Assembly (NCBI GenBank): GCA_940337035.1
Contig: CALNHX010001945.1
Span: 124,001 to 188,000, forward strand
DNA length: 64,000 nt
Direction of reading: 5' to 3'
Source: Agriotes lineatus
Lineage: Eukaryota > Arthropoda > Insecta > Coleoptera > Elateridae
Shown: positions 46,331-55,712 of the stretch, piece after piece
How positions within the stretch are numbered: the first letter of the stretch is position 1
Layout of the letters: each line of letters opens with the position of its first letter
Notes under the pieces: generated by a model
Told to the model about the DNA's origin: nothing
Databases searched by the model: none
The model's input: the letters and a program-made list of their open reading frames with translations, nothing else
Program-made: the position numbers and the translations under genes

Positions 46331-46478
46331 TCCTTTCCTCTTTGCGGCAATCTTCAATCTAATATTTAGGAGATAGTTATTAGTGTTCGTACTAGTAGGC
46401 TGCATTAATCTTGTAGGTGTAGCGGTCCAACCAATCTCGATTGCCTATTTAATGCTGCTCTTAGTGTTAAGTGTTCAT

Positions 46479-46778
46479 TCACATATTACTTAAAAAAACA
46501 TTCCAGTCTGTATGATTATTGCACAAGCTAGGTCTAGTAGGCTTCTTTATTATTGATGCACTTGATGTGCATATTATGGCGAAGTGGTCGGAAGTTAGGT
46601 CATAGCAGTCAGTCATATCAATGCAGTTGGGTGGGATATTATTTACTATGACAAAACCTAAAACATCTGGTAATCTGTTCAAACCGCTTGGCTGGTATAT
46701 AGATCTACTTGTAGCTATTACATTATAGTCATTGTCGGTAATAGTCTTATGTAATTCCGTTGCTTTGGAATTAATCAC
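46479..46778 (-). pseudogene. inverted EEP endonuclease fragment of Jockey
   Basis: A 99-codon frame holds the C-terminal half of the endonuclease: GLNRLPDVLGFVIVNNIPPN (the LPDVLDF-type strand) and the closing TSDHFAIICTSS with the catalytic Asp-His. HTDWNVFLSNM at the end is the start of the linker seen in Jockey elements. The N-terminal half is missing. Its orientation is opposite to the RT of the same element. Confidence 0.8.
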
Positions 46779-46786
46779 TCTGGAAA

Positions 46787-47183
46787 CCCAAGAATCACAT
46801 GAGTCGATTGGAATAGTGCAAGATGATCGTAAAATACGAGTTTTTCAATCTCAACTGCAACTCAATCTACCTATAAAACATTGTAAGTCCAGTCAAATAG
46901 AAAATGAGATTCAAGACACATAATACGCCAGGATATAAGCTTATTACAGCCGACTTACTCCTTAAACTGCCAATGAAAAGCATAGCGGCTATAACACAAA
47001 CCTTTAACGCGATTTTAAGAATTCTATACTTTACCATTCATTCGAAATTCACCGAAATAATTCTTTTACAAAAGGCAAGAAAACTTGCACATTTACTAAA
47101 TTCGTATAGACCGATATCGTTATTGCCAGTACTTTTAAAATTACTAGAACGGATAATACTAACAAGAATAAAACCTATTTATC
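46787..47183 (+). pseudogene. Jockey RT, N-terminal part
   Basis: Crossing one frameshift near 46915: LNLPIKHCKSSQIENEIQ, then NTPGYKLITADLLLKLPMKS (the K-PG-D-I motif of Jockey RT), ITQTFNAILRILYF, and LNSYRPISLLPVLLKLLERI (the YRPISLL motif) up to RIKPI. The reading then leaves the element at about 47184 and resumes at 48618 with ENNLIPQHRFGFR. Confidence 0.85.
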
Positions 47184-47235
47184 CGCAAACGTCACAAAAG
47201 TGACAACTTATTTGTCTTTATTGACAAGGTAAAAG

Positions 47236-47305
47236 TGTCACTTTATCTGCCTAAGCAGACAAAATAGCGACTTTTGCGTACTTTATCTGCCTAAGCACAC
47301 AAAAT
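47236..47305. repeat. two direct repeats of ~27 bp
   Basis: ACTTTATCTGCCTAAGCA followed by GACAAAAT or CACAAAAT occurs at about 47239 and 47280. It lies in the nested block within the Jockey RT. Confidence 0.7.
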
Positions 47306-47307
47306 GA

Positions 47308-47692
47308 TTGCTCTCTTTCTTTCTTTCTATGTTTGTTCGCCATCTCCTCCGAAGATACTGGACCGATTAAATTGTATGATGGCTTAAAATTTTGCTAATT
47401 TTTAGAATTAGTTCGCAGGCCGGCTTTTATTTTCAAAAAAGTACGAAAAAGTTTTAATTTAAATAAACCTTTAAGCAGCGGATCGGAGCATCTATCGCCG
47501 TGGGTTATGGTGTGACAGCTGCTGTGGCCGTGTGCTATTAGCACGGGTGATTCAGTATGTTCATATATCATTACAGTTGCGCGTTATTTGAACAACAGAG
47601 GTTGGCGCAGGGGTACAGTGCGCGCCTATCACGCGGGTGGCCTGGTTCGATTCCCGGCCGATGCATCCTTTTTTTAAAATTTATATTAATGA
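47308..47692 (+). repeat. element with tRNA-Asp-like module, copy 2
   Basis: Second copy of 45480-45857, ~1.8 kb away in the same orientation, with a ~50-base extra segment before the tRNA-like module. It sits inside the Jockey RT and is therefore younger than that insertion. Confidence 0.8.
47600..47668 (+). repeat. tRNA-Asp-derived module, better preserved copy
   Basis: GTTGGCGCAGGGGTA matches an A box, GCGCCTATCACGCGGGTGGC matches the anticodon arm of tRNA-Asp with GTC changed to ATC, and TGGTTCGATTCCCGG gives a T arm with the B box, followed by GATGCATCC and T7. The acceptor stem is not complementary. Confidence 0.8.
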
Positions 47693-47706
47693 AATTTACC
47701 TGAATA

Positions 47707-47865
47707 CGTTTGCGGATAAAATAGTATATGTTATTCGGAGTAAAAGTGACTTTAGTGGCTTAGCTGAATTATTTGCCTCACTAACGTTCGACTAAATAAA
47801 CTTCAGCTTCGCCACATAAAGTATCACTTTTACTCCTAATAACATAATCTACTATTTATCCAACA
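47707..47865. repeat. foldback element, family B copy 2
   Basis: GGATAAAATAGTATATGTTA then TTCGGAGTAAAAGTGAC pairs with the right arm ending ACATAATCTACTATTTATCC. The inner part includes CTTAGCTGAA facing TTCAGCTTCGCC. Ends and layout match 11981-12112. Confidence 0.85.
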
Positions 47866-47976
47866 CCTCCTCGTTATGGGGCTCTTACTAGATATATTTT
47901 AGACGCCTAAAGTGGCCCATAAACCAATAGTAAGGGAAAAACCGTAACCCACTAGTGAGATAAAAACATGTCACTC

Positions 47977-48119
47977 ACTACTGTATTGTTGGTATTGCTG
48001 CCAAGCTATGTCAAAATCGGGATTGGCAGGTTAATTTTTGCTTCAGGCTGCGTCAAATAACAAACAAAACCTAACCTACTAACCTCGAATTTGAGATAGA
48101 CTGACAATACACTACAGTC
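47977..48119. repeat. foldback element, family A copy 2
   Basis: The arms ACTACTGTATTGTTGGTATT and ...CTGACAATACACTACAGT lead through GCTATGTCAAAATC / GAATTTGAGATAG to the degraded core GGCAGGTTAATTTTTG / CAAAACCTAACCTACT. The core is that of copies at 11718 and 48348. Confidence 0.75.
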
Positions 48120-48347
48120 GTGCTAAACGTATAACATGAAACAAAGGCTACTCTGATTATAAATTTATTTGATCTTTCTGTACAATTTGTCACTTTTCAC
48201 GGCTGTCAATACAAAATTTATGCTTCTTTTATATTTATTGATTCGTTGGATAACACTTTATATGGCAAGCGTGTATTATTACAAATAATGCCCTCTCGGC
48301 CTGGTCTCTCGAGGGTTCAACTTTTCTCTCTTCAATTACTTCTAATA

Positions 48348-48582
48348 CCGAGTGACTATAAATGATTGAAATTTATTTTTATTAGGTTGGCACTGTTTAT
48401 GTTGGTGGAACTGTAAGTCTATGTCAAATGCGAGGTTAGCAGGTTAGGTTTTGCGTCAGTTTTGACATAGAATGACGCAAAACCTAACCTGCGAACATTG
48501 AATTTGACATAGATTTACAGTGCCACCAACATAAACAGTGCCAACCTAAGAAAAAAAAATTCAATCATTTATAGTCACCCGG
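48348..48582. mobile_element. foldback MITE, family A copy 3, TA-flanked
   Basis: The ends CCGAGTGACTATAAATGATT and the complement of AATCATTTATAGTCACCCGG are nearly perfect, with TA on both sides. An inner arm begins TTAGGTTGGCACTGTTTATG. The core at 48432-48491 is GAGGTTAGCAGGTTAGGTTT then TGCGT, facing its complement. Total 235 bp. It is the best preserved of the three family A palindromes. Confidence 0.9.
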
Positions 48583-48617
48583 TATAATACATTTATACCA
48601 TAAATAACTAGGTATTA

Positions 48618-49400
48618 GATGAAAATAATCTGATTCCTCAACATCGGTTCGGATTTCGATAGAAATATTCAACCTTAGAACAAATTTCTAGGGTAGTGTA
48701 CCATATTGCAACATACTTCCAAGAGAAAAGAGTGCTTCTAGAAGTGTTTCTGGATATATCCCAAACTTTTGATTGTGTATGTATTCCTGGTCCAATATAC
48801 AAAATCAAGAAAATACTACCCCATCAATATTATTTACTGTTTAAATCTAACTTAGAAAAGCGATTACTTCAAATTAAATTCAATGATAGTTGCTCTCCGG
48901 TCTACTCTATAGAAGCAGGCGTACCCCAAGGTAGTGTCTTAGGCCCCATATTATACCGATTATTTATGGTAAACCTACCTTGCAATGAAGACATCTTAAC
49001 TGCTTGATACGTGAACGACACTGCCATACTATCATCATATAAAGACTCAATTCAAACATCAGTAAACTTACAGAACCCTGCACCGGATTTGTAAAAATGA
49101 GTAGAAACGTGGCGGATAAAAGCTAATAAAAACAAGTCGACATCAATAACCTTCGCTATGAGGAAAACTGATCCACCAACAGTGACCTTGGATGGAACCA
49201 TTATACCTTCCAAAAAATATGTGAAGTATCTTGGTATGCATCTTGGCCATAAACTGACCTGTAGAAAACACATACAACGTAACGGGAACAAATGGACGTC
49301 AGAGTGAAGAGGATGTACTGGTTGCTCGGGCGACCTAAATATTCCTTGGATAGAGAATATAGACAAAGTCCTCTGCGCCTGATATAAGGACCGGATAAGT
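48618..49400 (+). pseudogene. Jockey RT, catalytic and thumb part
   Basis: Begins ENNLIPQHRFGFR and continues through VFLDISQTFDCV (~48745; the usual LD-S-AFD with the first catalytic Asp), then VYSIEAGVPQGSVLGPILYR (~48900, the GVPQGS motif). The active site near 49008 reads A-stop-YVNDTAIL, where FADDTA has become YVND behind a stop. RIKANKNKSTSITFAMRK (~49115) and KKYVKYLGMHLGHKLTCRKH (~49210, thumb) follow. RMYWLLGRPKYSLDREYR (~49310) is the Jockey-type C-terminal segment. Dead copy. Confidence 0.88.
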
Positions 49401-49621
49401 AATGGTCCCAGTTAATTAATGGGTAACTTGTTATATAATGAACAACATCCCCAGTTTTCTAAAAAGCACAAATTTAGTTATCTAACTGATTGATAGTTAA
49501 TAGGAGGCCATCTTAAGGTGTTACTCGATACCTGTTATGTTTACTTATGTAAGTCCGCGAATTTGCTTGTTAGTCTAATAGACTAGTTGTAAATCTGAAG
49601 TTACCAATAAAACTTAAAAAA
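49401..49621 (+). other. Jockey C-terminal remnant and 3' UTR
   Basis: NEQHPQFSKKHKFSYLTD near 49440 is the last recognisable coding piece. The 3' UTR contains TTGTAAATCTGAAGTTACC and AATAAAACTTAAAAAA at 49606-49621, giving the polyadenylation signal and remnant tail. Confidence 0.65.
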
Positions 49622-49977
49622 TACATTACGTTAGCATAACCATACTTATGAAATGTGACACCGTCTTATATTGATCTAAAAGCAATTATTAACATTCATG
49701 TACAGTTACGAGTTCTTCAAATGAAAACTTGCTCCCAAGTTATAATCAATCCTGTTCACCTAAACCCATTTAACTTTTACATCAACATGGTGTATCATTT
49801 TATTAGACAACTTTTACTTTCTTTGATATCGTCATTTGAACAATTAAACCATTAACAATCCTGACATTTATATTGAATTCTTTAAACATAAAATAATCAA
49901 TTGGACAAAATAAACTTCGGGTACAATACCATAGCTATATATATTATTTAAAATTAACGTTGCAATCATATATAGTC

Positions 49978-51390
49978 TAGTGAAATGGTAATCAAAAAAA
50001 GCGAATAGGGGAAAGTTTTGGAGGAGTTTTGATATTTGGATCCTATATGTTTTTTGGATCGCTGTACACGAATATCAGGTTTCCTAACAAAAAAGCGGTA
50101 TAAAAACCGTTTTTTTTTAGTTCTTCTAAAATTACCTGAACGTTGAACCTATATGAAATAAAACATGATAAAATTTCCTACATTTTATGTATTTGAGGTT
50201 TTTTCCTCCGACCAATCGTTCAGCCGCAAGAGCACCGCAAAGTTATAGTCGAGTCAAATGGTAGAATATAGGGGAAGGTTTTAGTGGAGTTTTGATATTT
50301 GATTGCTATATGTTTTTGGGTAGCTCTACACGAATATCGGGTTTGTCAAAAAGAATTTATACCGGAAATACGTTTTTTTAAGCAAAAACGTTGTACAAAA
50401 CGAGAGATTTTTTTTTATTTTTCTAAAATTACTCGAAAATTATCCAATTTCGTAAATATTTAACCTATATAAAATGAAATGGGATCAAAAATTTTACATT
50501 TTATGTACGTGAGGCTTTTTTCTCCGATCAATGGTTAAGCCGCGAGAGCGTCGCGAAATTATAGTCCAGTCAAATGGTAGAAAATAAGGAAAAGTTTTTT
50601 GATATTTGGTTCCTTATGTTGTTTCGGTCACTGTACGCGAATATCAGGTTTGCCAACGTTTCATTTATGAAGATTAATTTCATATACCATTTTTGATTTA
50701 CGAAAAATGGATAGTTTTAGAGTTACTTTGAAATAAACTGGGATTTTTTTTGCTTTTTAACACCTAACTTCGCGGCGCTCTCGCGACTGAACGATTGATC
50801 GGAAAAAACCTCTAGTACATAATATGTAGTAAATTTTATCCTCTTTTATTTCATATAAGTTCAACATTTACGAAATTGGATAGTTTTCGAGTAAGTTTAG
50901 AAAAACTAAAAAATATATCTCGTTCTTTACACCGTTTTTGCTTAAAAAACGTATTTCAGGTCTAAATTCTTGTTGGAAAACCTGATATTCGTATACAGCG
51001 ACCCAAAAAACATATAGGAACCAAATATCAAAACTTCACCAAAACGTTCCCCTATTTTCTAGCATTTAACTGGACTATAACTTTGCGGCGCTCTCGCCGC
51101 TGAACGATTGACTGGAGAAAAAACCTCAAGTAAATAAAAAGTATGAAATTTTATCTTCTTTTATTTCATATAGGTTCAACATTTACGAAAAATGGATAGC
51201 TTTCGGGTAATTTTATAAAAACTTTAAAAAAATCGATTTTTTACACCGTTTTTGCTTAAAGAAACATCTTTCCGGTCAAAATTTCTGTTGGCCAACCTGA
51301 TATTCGTGTACAGCTATCTAAAAAACATATAGGAACCAAATATCAAAACTCCATCAAAACTTTCCCCTATTTTCTACCATTTAATTGATT
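49978..51390. repeat. giant palindrome built of ~0.3-kb tandem units
   Basis: The first half (49978-50690) has two and a half head-to-tail units. Each starts GTGAAATGG or CAAATGGTAGAA, then ATAGGGGAAAGTTTTGG, GAGTTTTGATATTTGG, CTATATGTTTTTTGG, a TACACGAATATCAGG block, GTTGAACCTATATGAAATAA and CGTTCAGCCGCGAGAGC-CCGC. The second half (50690-51390) has the same units in reverse order and orientation. The turn lies near 50690 (CATTTTTGATTTACGAAAAATG). No open frame runs through the units. The plan resembles Drosophila FB (foldback) elements, whose arms are also internally repetitive. Confidence 0.9.
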
Positions 51391-53641
51391 GTCGGCAGTC
51401 AATACACAACTTTTTCTTTCTTTTGAAGAAAACGTTTCCATATAGCTGGCACATCCACACTAACACTGCTGTTCGGTTCATTCTAGAATAGCATATGACC
51501 AGCTCCTTTAATATTTTTCTCTTTTTTCGTTCATTGGCCACAATTGCAAAAGACCGGTTAGAAACTTTTTCTAGGAACAGTATACGCTTAATCATAATAT
51601 AAACTGGTTGTGTTTAAACACTAAATGATTTAAGTGCGCAAATCCTATAAGTTACCGGCGAAGTTTCTTAGCTTTTCAACTTAAGTCGAATACGAACGAA
51701 AGATCTAATAAGGCACATAATTAAAGGCTAATGTATCGTTAATTTAAAATTCTGCGATTATTAATCAGATTAGTATGGTTGTTTCCGCTGGACACCTTGC
51801 ATTTTTCATACTGGTCATCAGTTCTCTAACTAGTTCGCACTGACGTGGTTCGCCGACATTCTCTCTCTGTTTCGCAGTCATAGCAGCGAATTTTTCCAGA
51901 CCGGCCAGACCCGGGAAAAAGGAGTTGCTACGAGTCAATCATCTGTCAACTAATTACGAAGAGAAACTATTTTTATAGTGATATAATTTATACTTTGAAC
52001 TGTAAATTTTAAATAGTGAATTATGGATAATACAAAGTGGGTAGCATTTTTATATTCTGGTTTACTATAGATATTGTCACGGTTTTTATGTTTTATGATA
52101 TGTTAATATGCTCCTTTTACTCATAATTGTAAGACTTCTATGCTATTTTTTTATTTAATGTTTAACTACTGTTACTTTACTTTAATAGCTATAACACAGT
52201 TGAGTGCGTTTTTTTATTTATGTAATAATTAATCTGATATCTTCACTTTGAATTATTCAGTTTAGATTTATTTTAATAATTCATTTGAGACTCTTTCAGG
52301 AGTAGGATCACTATCTAGTTGTTTGTTTTACAAAGTTAATTCTGATAATGACTTTAGTTTGTTTTATGACACAACTGTCACCTTATACATCAAAACGTCT
52401 AAGTAATATTCTCAATTAAAATGACAAATATTATTTCTATTCATGTGTGCCTGACTCAATACCTTAATGTAAGTAATTGATAATACTAATTTCACTCTTT
52501 ATAATTGTCTTTTCTTTTATATAGCTTCAATTTGATACTATTAACCCACCTGGATAAACTTCTACTTATGCAACTCCAATGTTCTTTCAAAAACGAAACA
52601 CCACCTTGCTTCCACTGTCAGGATCCTACAGCTTTCCCTGCGATGACGTAATGCCCTATGACAAGGCAAATGATAACCGTCAAATCCCTGGCTGCTAACA
52701 CCAAAGGTATCGCTTCTCCTCAGCAAAACTCCTGTCACCTTCCAGATATCCTATCTGCTCCTACTGGTCACGGCAAGTCCGCTATTCCTGACGATCCTTC
52801 TACTCCAACTGGCTCACGGTAAGTTTGATATCCTATCCAATCCTCGATTAATATTCCTCTTTTATAGGTCCACTTTAGTTGTATCTGTCGACAGTAACCA
52901 ACAGATTTCTTCACAACTTATAACACCTCTGGCAATCCCTCGCAGTCATCCACTCTCGTCCATTTGTATTCCACTATTGTAGTTCGTAATGCATAATTGT
53001 TTATAATGTCACTTCTTATCACTTGTAACAACGTAATAAATAACTCTATCCAAATCCACTTCTATTCTAATTACTTTTACTTGCTTGTATCTAATTCATT
53101 CACCTTCCAATAATAATTATAACTTCATGTTCATTTCACCAATATATTTCTTGTATTAATTAACACCTCGTAAATTTGTTTGTATTCCCTTTACTTTTTT
53201 CAAATTATTTAAGTAATAGGGTTTACATTTCTATTTTTTATTCACACAAAAAATAATTACATCTTGTTCTTCATAAATTTGTTATTATGTAATCTGTTTT
53301 TAACAAAATTTTTAATATCTTTATGATACCATTATTCCTGCCATCTACAATATTATCTTATTTGAAATCTACCTACTTTCATATTACTTTTAATAGAAAT
53401 AGTAGTCGTCACACGTACCATATGCTTGTAATAATATTATAATTATTTTAAACCACTGTAGAATGCTCAAATGCCTTTTATTTCATTTTAACTCACATCA
53501 TAATTCATATTCAATTAATGACTTTGATTTTAGACAGCCCTTTATGTATCATAACAATATTAATTACCTTTGATTTTTGAGTATTTCAGTAGAAATTATA
53601 CTACGCTGAGACGTTAAAAGAACTGAAATTAAGAATATACA
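51391..53641. other. no confident feature
   Basis: The region 51780-51960 is less AT-rich. At 52590-52830 a short translation (CFHCQDPTAFPAM) weakly recalls a LINE ORF1 zinc knuckle. Neither supports a call. Confidence 0.4.
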
Positions 53642-54072
53642 TACAGATTGTCCGAAATCCGTTTTGAACATAGGAAAATAATGAGTGCGACAAGGAAGAC
53701 ATAAAAAAAACGTGTAGCAGGATAAATATTAGAAGGTAATCATGCTAGATAAATTTTTAAGCTAAAATTTGGTCAATAAACGACCAAACACCTCTGTCAA
53801 ATATATGATCTGGCATTAAGAGCATAAAGTGAAGTTTAGAATAATTAAATTAATTATGTGAATAGTAAACAATAGTATATTAAACCTCACTTTATACTCG
53901 CAATGACAGATAAAATATTTGATAGAAGTGTTTGTTTCATTGATTTAATTTTAGTTTAAAATTTACCCAGCCATGATTACATTCTATATTTGTCCTGCTA
54001 CTCATTTCTTTATGTCTTAATTGTCGCACTTATTAGTTTCGTATGTTCAAAACGGATTTCGGACAATCTGTA
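53642..54072. mobile_element. 431-bp palindromic MITE, TA-flanked
   Basis: The ends TACAGATTGTCCGAAATCCG and CGGATTTCGGACAATCTGTA are perfect complements over more than 30 bp (through GTTTTGAACATA). Imperfect pairing continues through both ~215-bp arms (GAGTGCGACAA facing TTGTCGCACTT, CAAATAT-ATCTG facing CAGATAAAATATTTG, CATAAAGTGAAGTTT facing AACCTCACTTTAT) to a turn near 53857. TA dinucleotides adjoin both ends. No coding region. Confidence 0.9.
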
Positions 54073-55428
54073 TATAAAATATCGCTGTGGAACTGATCTA
54101 CTGTGAATACACTTCATACGTGGGTCTAACATAATTTCAGATAAGACGTACGATTTACGATGATGGTAGATGGTACCTGTAAAATTGTGATTGTTAGAAA
54201 AATAAAAATAGCCTAAAATATGCTTTGTATGTACAAAAATCCGCCAATAAAGTATGTAGAGTAAGGAGTTTACACTGTTCAGGTAAGAATATAATTGAAG
54301 TGTACACTGTACACAGAGGAAAATGTAATCACCTATTGCTAGGATGCATTGCAGAAAATCCTAGATGAAGTACAAATAAGGGTCATTTATTGCATGGCGA
54401 AGTTCTGGACTTGGAGTAATCGAGCAATCATAACTTTGCCAATTAGAAGTTCCCGAAACGGGCTAGTTTTATTAATACTGTTGGTGTTTATGGTTCTTTT
54501 GTGCTTTAACGTAACAAAGTGCTTGCACTCAGTGTTAACTCTACAAATGTACTTGCGAAGTAGCTTTTACGACGTATAGTATTTAAATTATGAGATTATT
54601 TACTTCTAACCTTAGTAATAAGCCTAAAGCCAACACTTATTTTTAGCTAGTGTCGTTATCCTTTTTACTTTCCTCGTTTAAAACACGAAAATCACCTTTC
54701 CAAATTTCTTCAGATCTTCACGGTTTAGGGTCCCTAGATGACGAAAAACAGATTTTCTTAATTCTGTCTGTCTGTTAGTGTGTGAACGGTATACGGGATG
54801 TAAGGGAATCAACGCGCATGCTATACGCGGCCTGCTGCCACCCATTGAAGTTACTTTCGCAGGCGCTCAGTTCGAATTTCGTCTAGAATTTTTTTATTTA
54901 TAAATTGATGTAATTTGCATTACCAAGTGTTTCTCTTTCTTGTTTCAGTATTATTAAAAACGTTAGAATATTTGTACCCCTAGTTTCTTTTGATTTTTCA
55001 AAATATTTATGTTACACTTTCACTTGCGAGGGAGGTTGTGAGTAAAGCTCTTTGCAGATTTTTAAAGCTGTGCCCCGCAAAAAATTTATGAATATAATTT
55101 ATAATGATAAAATTGCTACATTACCGTTCTGCTTTGACAACGTCTGAAGTAGGCGTTAGGTGATTATGAAAATTTCCTTTTAGAAATATGGCTTGGAGTT
55201 ATTGCCTACTTACATATCCCATTGTTGCTGGCATAGCATATTCAATATTTCCTTTGTTTGAAACTGGTGGTAGAAGAAACTGTTACGTAGAGACCGTTTT
55301 AATCTAATTAGAACCAAGGATTAATAGTAGGTTATCGTATGTTTTCTATGTTACTTTGTTTTTTAGATATAGCATAAAACAAAATATACTTAATTAGAAG
55401 TTATACTTGGCGGCAGCGCTATTAAACA
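54073..55428. other. no recognisable feature
   Basis: A stretch at 54690-54870 is less AT-rich (includes TGTCTGTCTGTTAG), but no element or gene was identified. Confidence 0.45.
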
Positions 55429-55436
55429 GTTGTATA

Positions 55437-55704
55437 TAAGGTCACTATATCAATAAGGTACCGCCATTAGTGATTTTTTTATATCTATCCTTGTCGCACA
55501 ATTTTCTCCAACTGAGGATAAAAACACATAACCTAACAGATTCCTCAATTTACAAGTGCCATTACACCAAAAAGAAAATCCCCAAAAACTAGTGTCTTCC
55601 CTATTGCACTTGGGAAATTTGTATTTGTTATCCTTATCTCACAATTTTCTCACATTCTCACGCGAGGAATGGAATGGCTGTACCTTATTGATATAGTGAC
55701 CTTA
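55437..55704. mobile_element. 268-bp hAT-like MITE with perfect 8-bp TSD
   Basis: The ends TAAGGTCACTATATCAATAA plus GGTAC are repeated exactly inverted at the right end (25 bp perfect). GTTGTATA is duplicated on both sides (55429-55436 and 55705-55712). The 8-bp TSD points to a hAT-superfamily transposase. The near-perfect ends suggest a young insertion. Inside, TATCCTTGTCGCACAATTTT and TATCCTTATCTCACAATTTT are direct repeats. Confidence 0.95.
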
Positions 55705-55712
55705 GTTGTATA

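Larger units (their letters stand above)
46330..49621 (+). mobile_element. Jockey-type LINE with 5' inversion and nested insertions
   Basis: The RT part runs on the plus strand (46787-49400) and ends in a 3' untranslated region with AATAAA at about 49607 and a short A-run. The endonuclease part (46479-46778) is on the minus strand, directly abutting. This is the layout left by twin priming, known for L1. The RT is split between 47184 and 48617 by 1.4 kb of younger elements. Jockey assignment rests on the RT motifs listed below and the single A-rich 3' end. Confidence 0.8.

Noticed and set aside
52590..52830. Possible LINE ORF1 zinc-knuckle fragment (CFHCQDP)
   Set aside because: Only one Cys pair, no second or third knuckle, and stops nearby.
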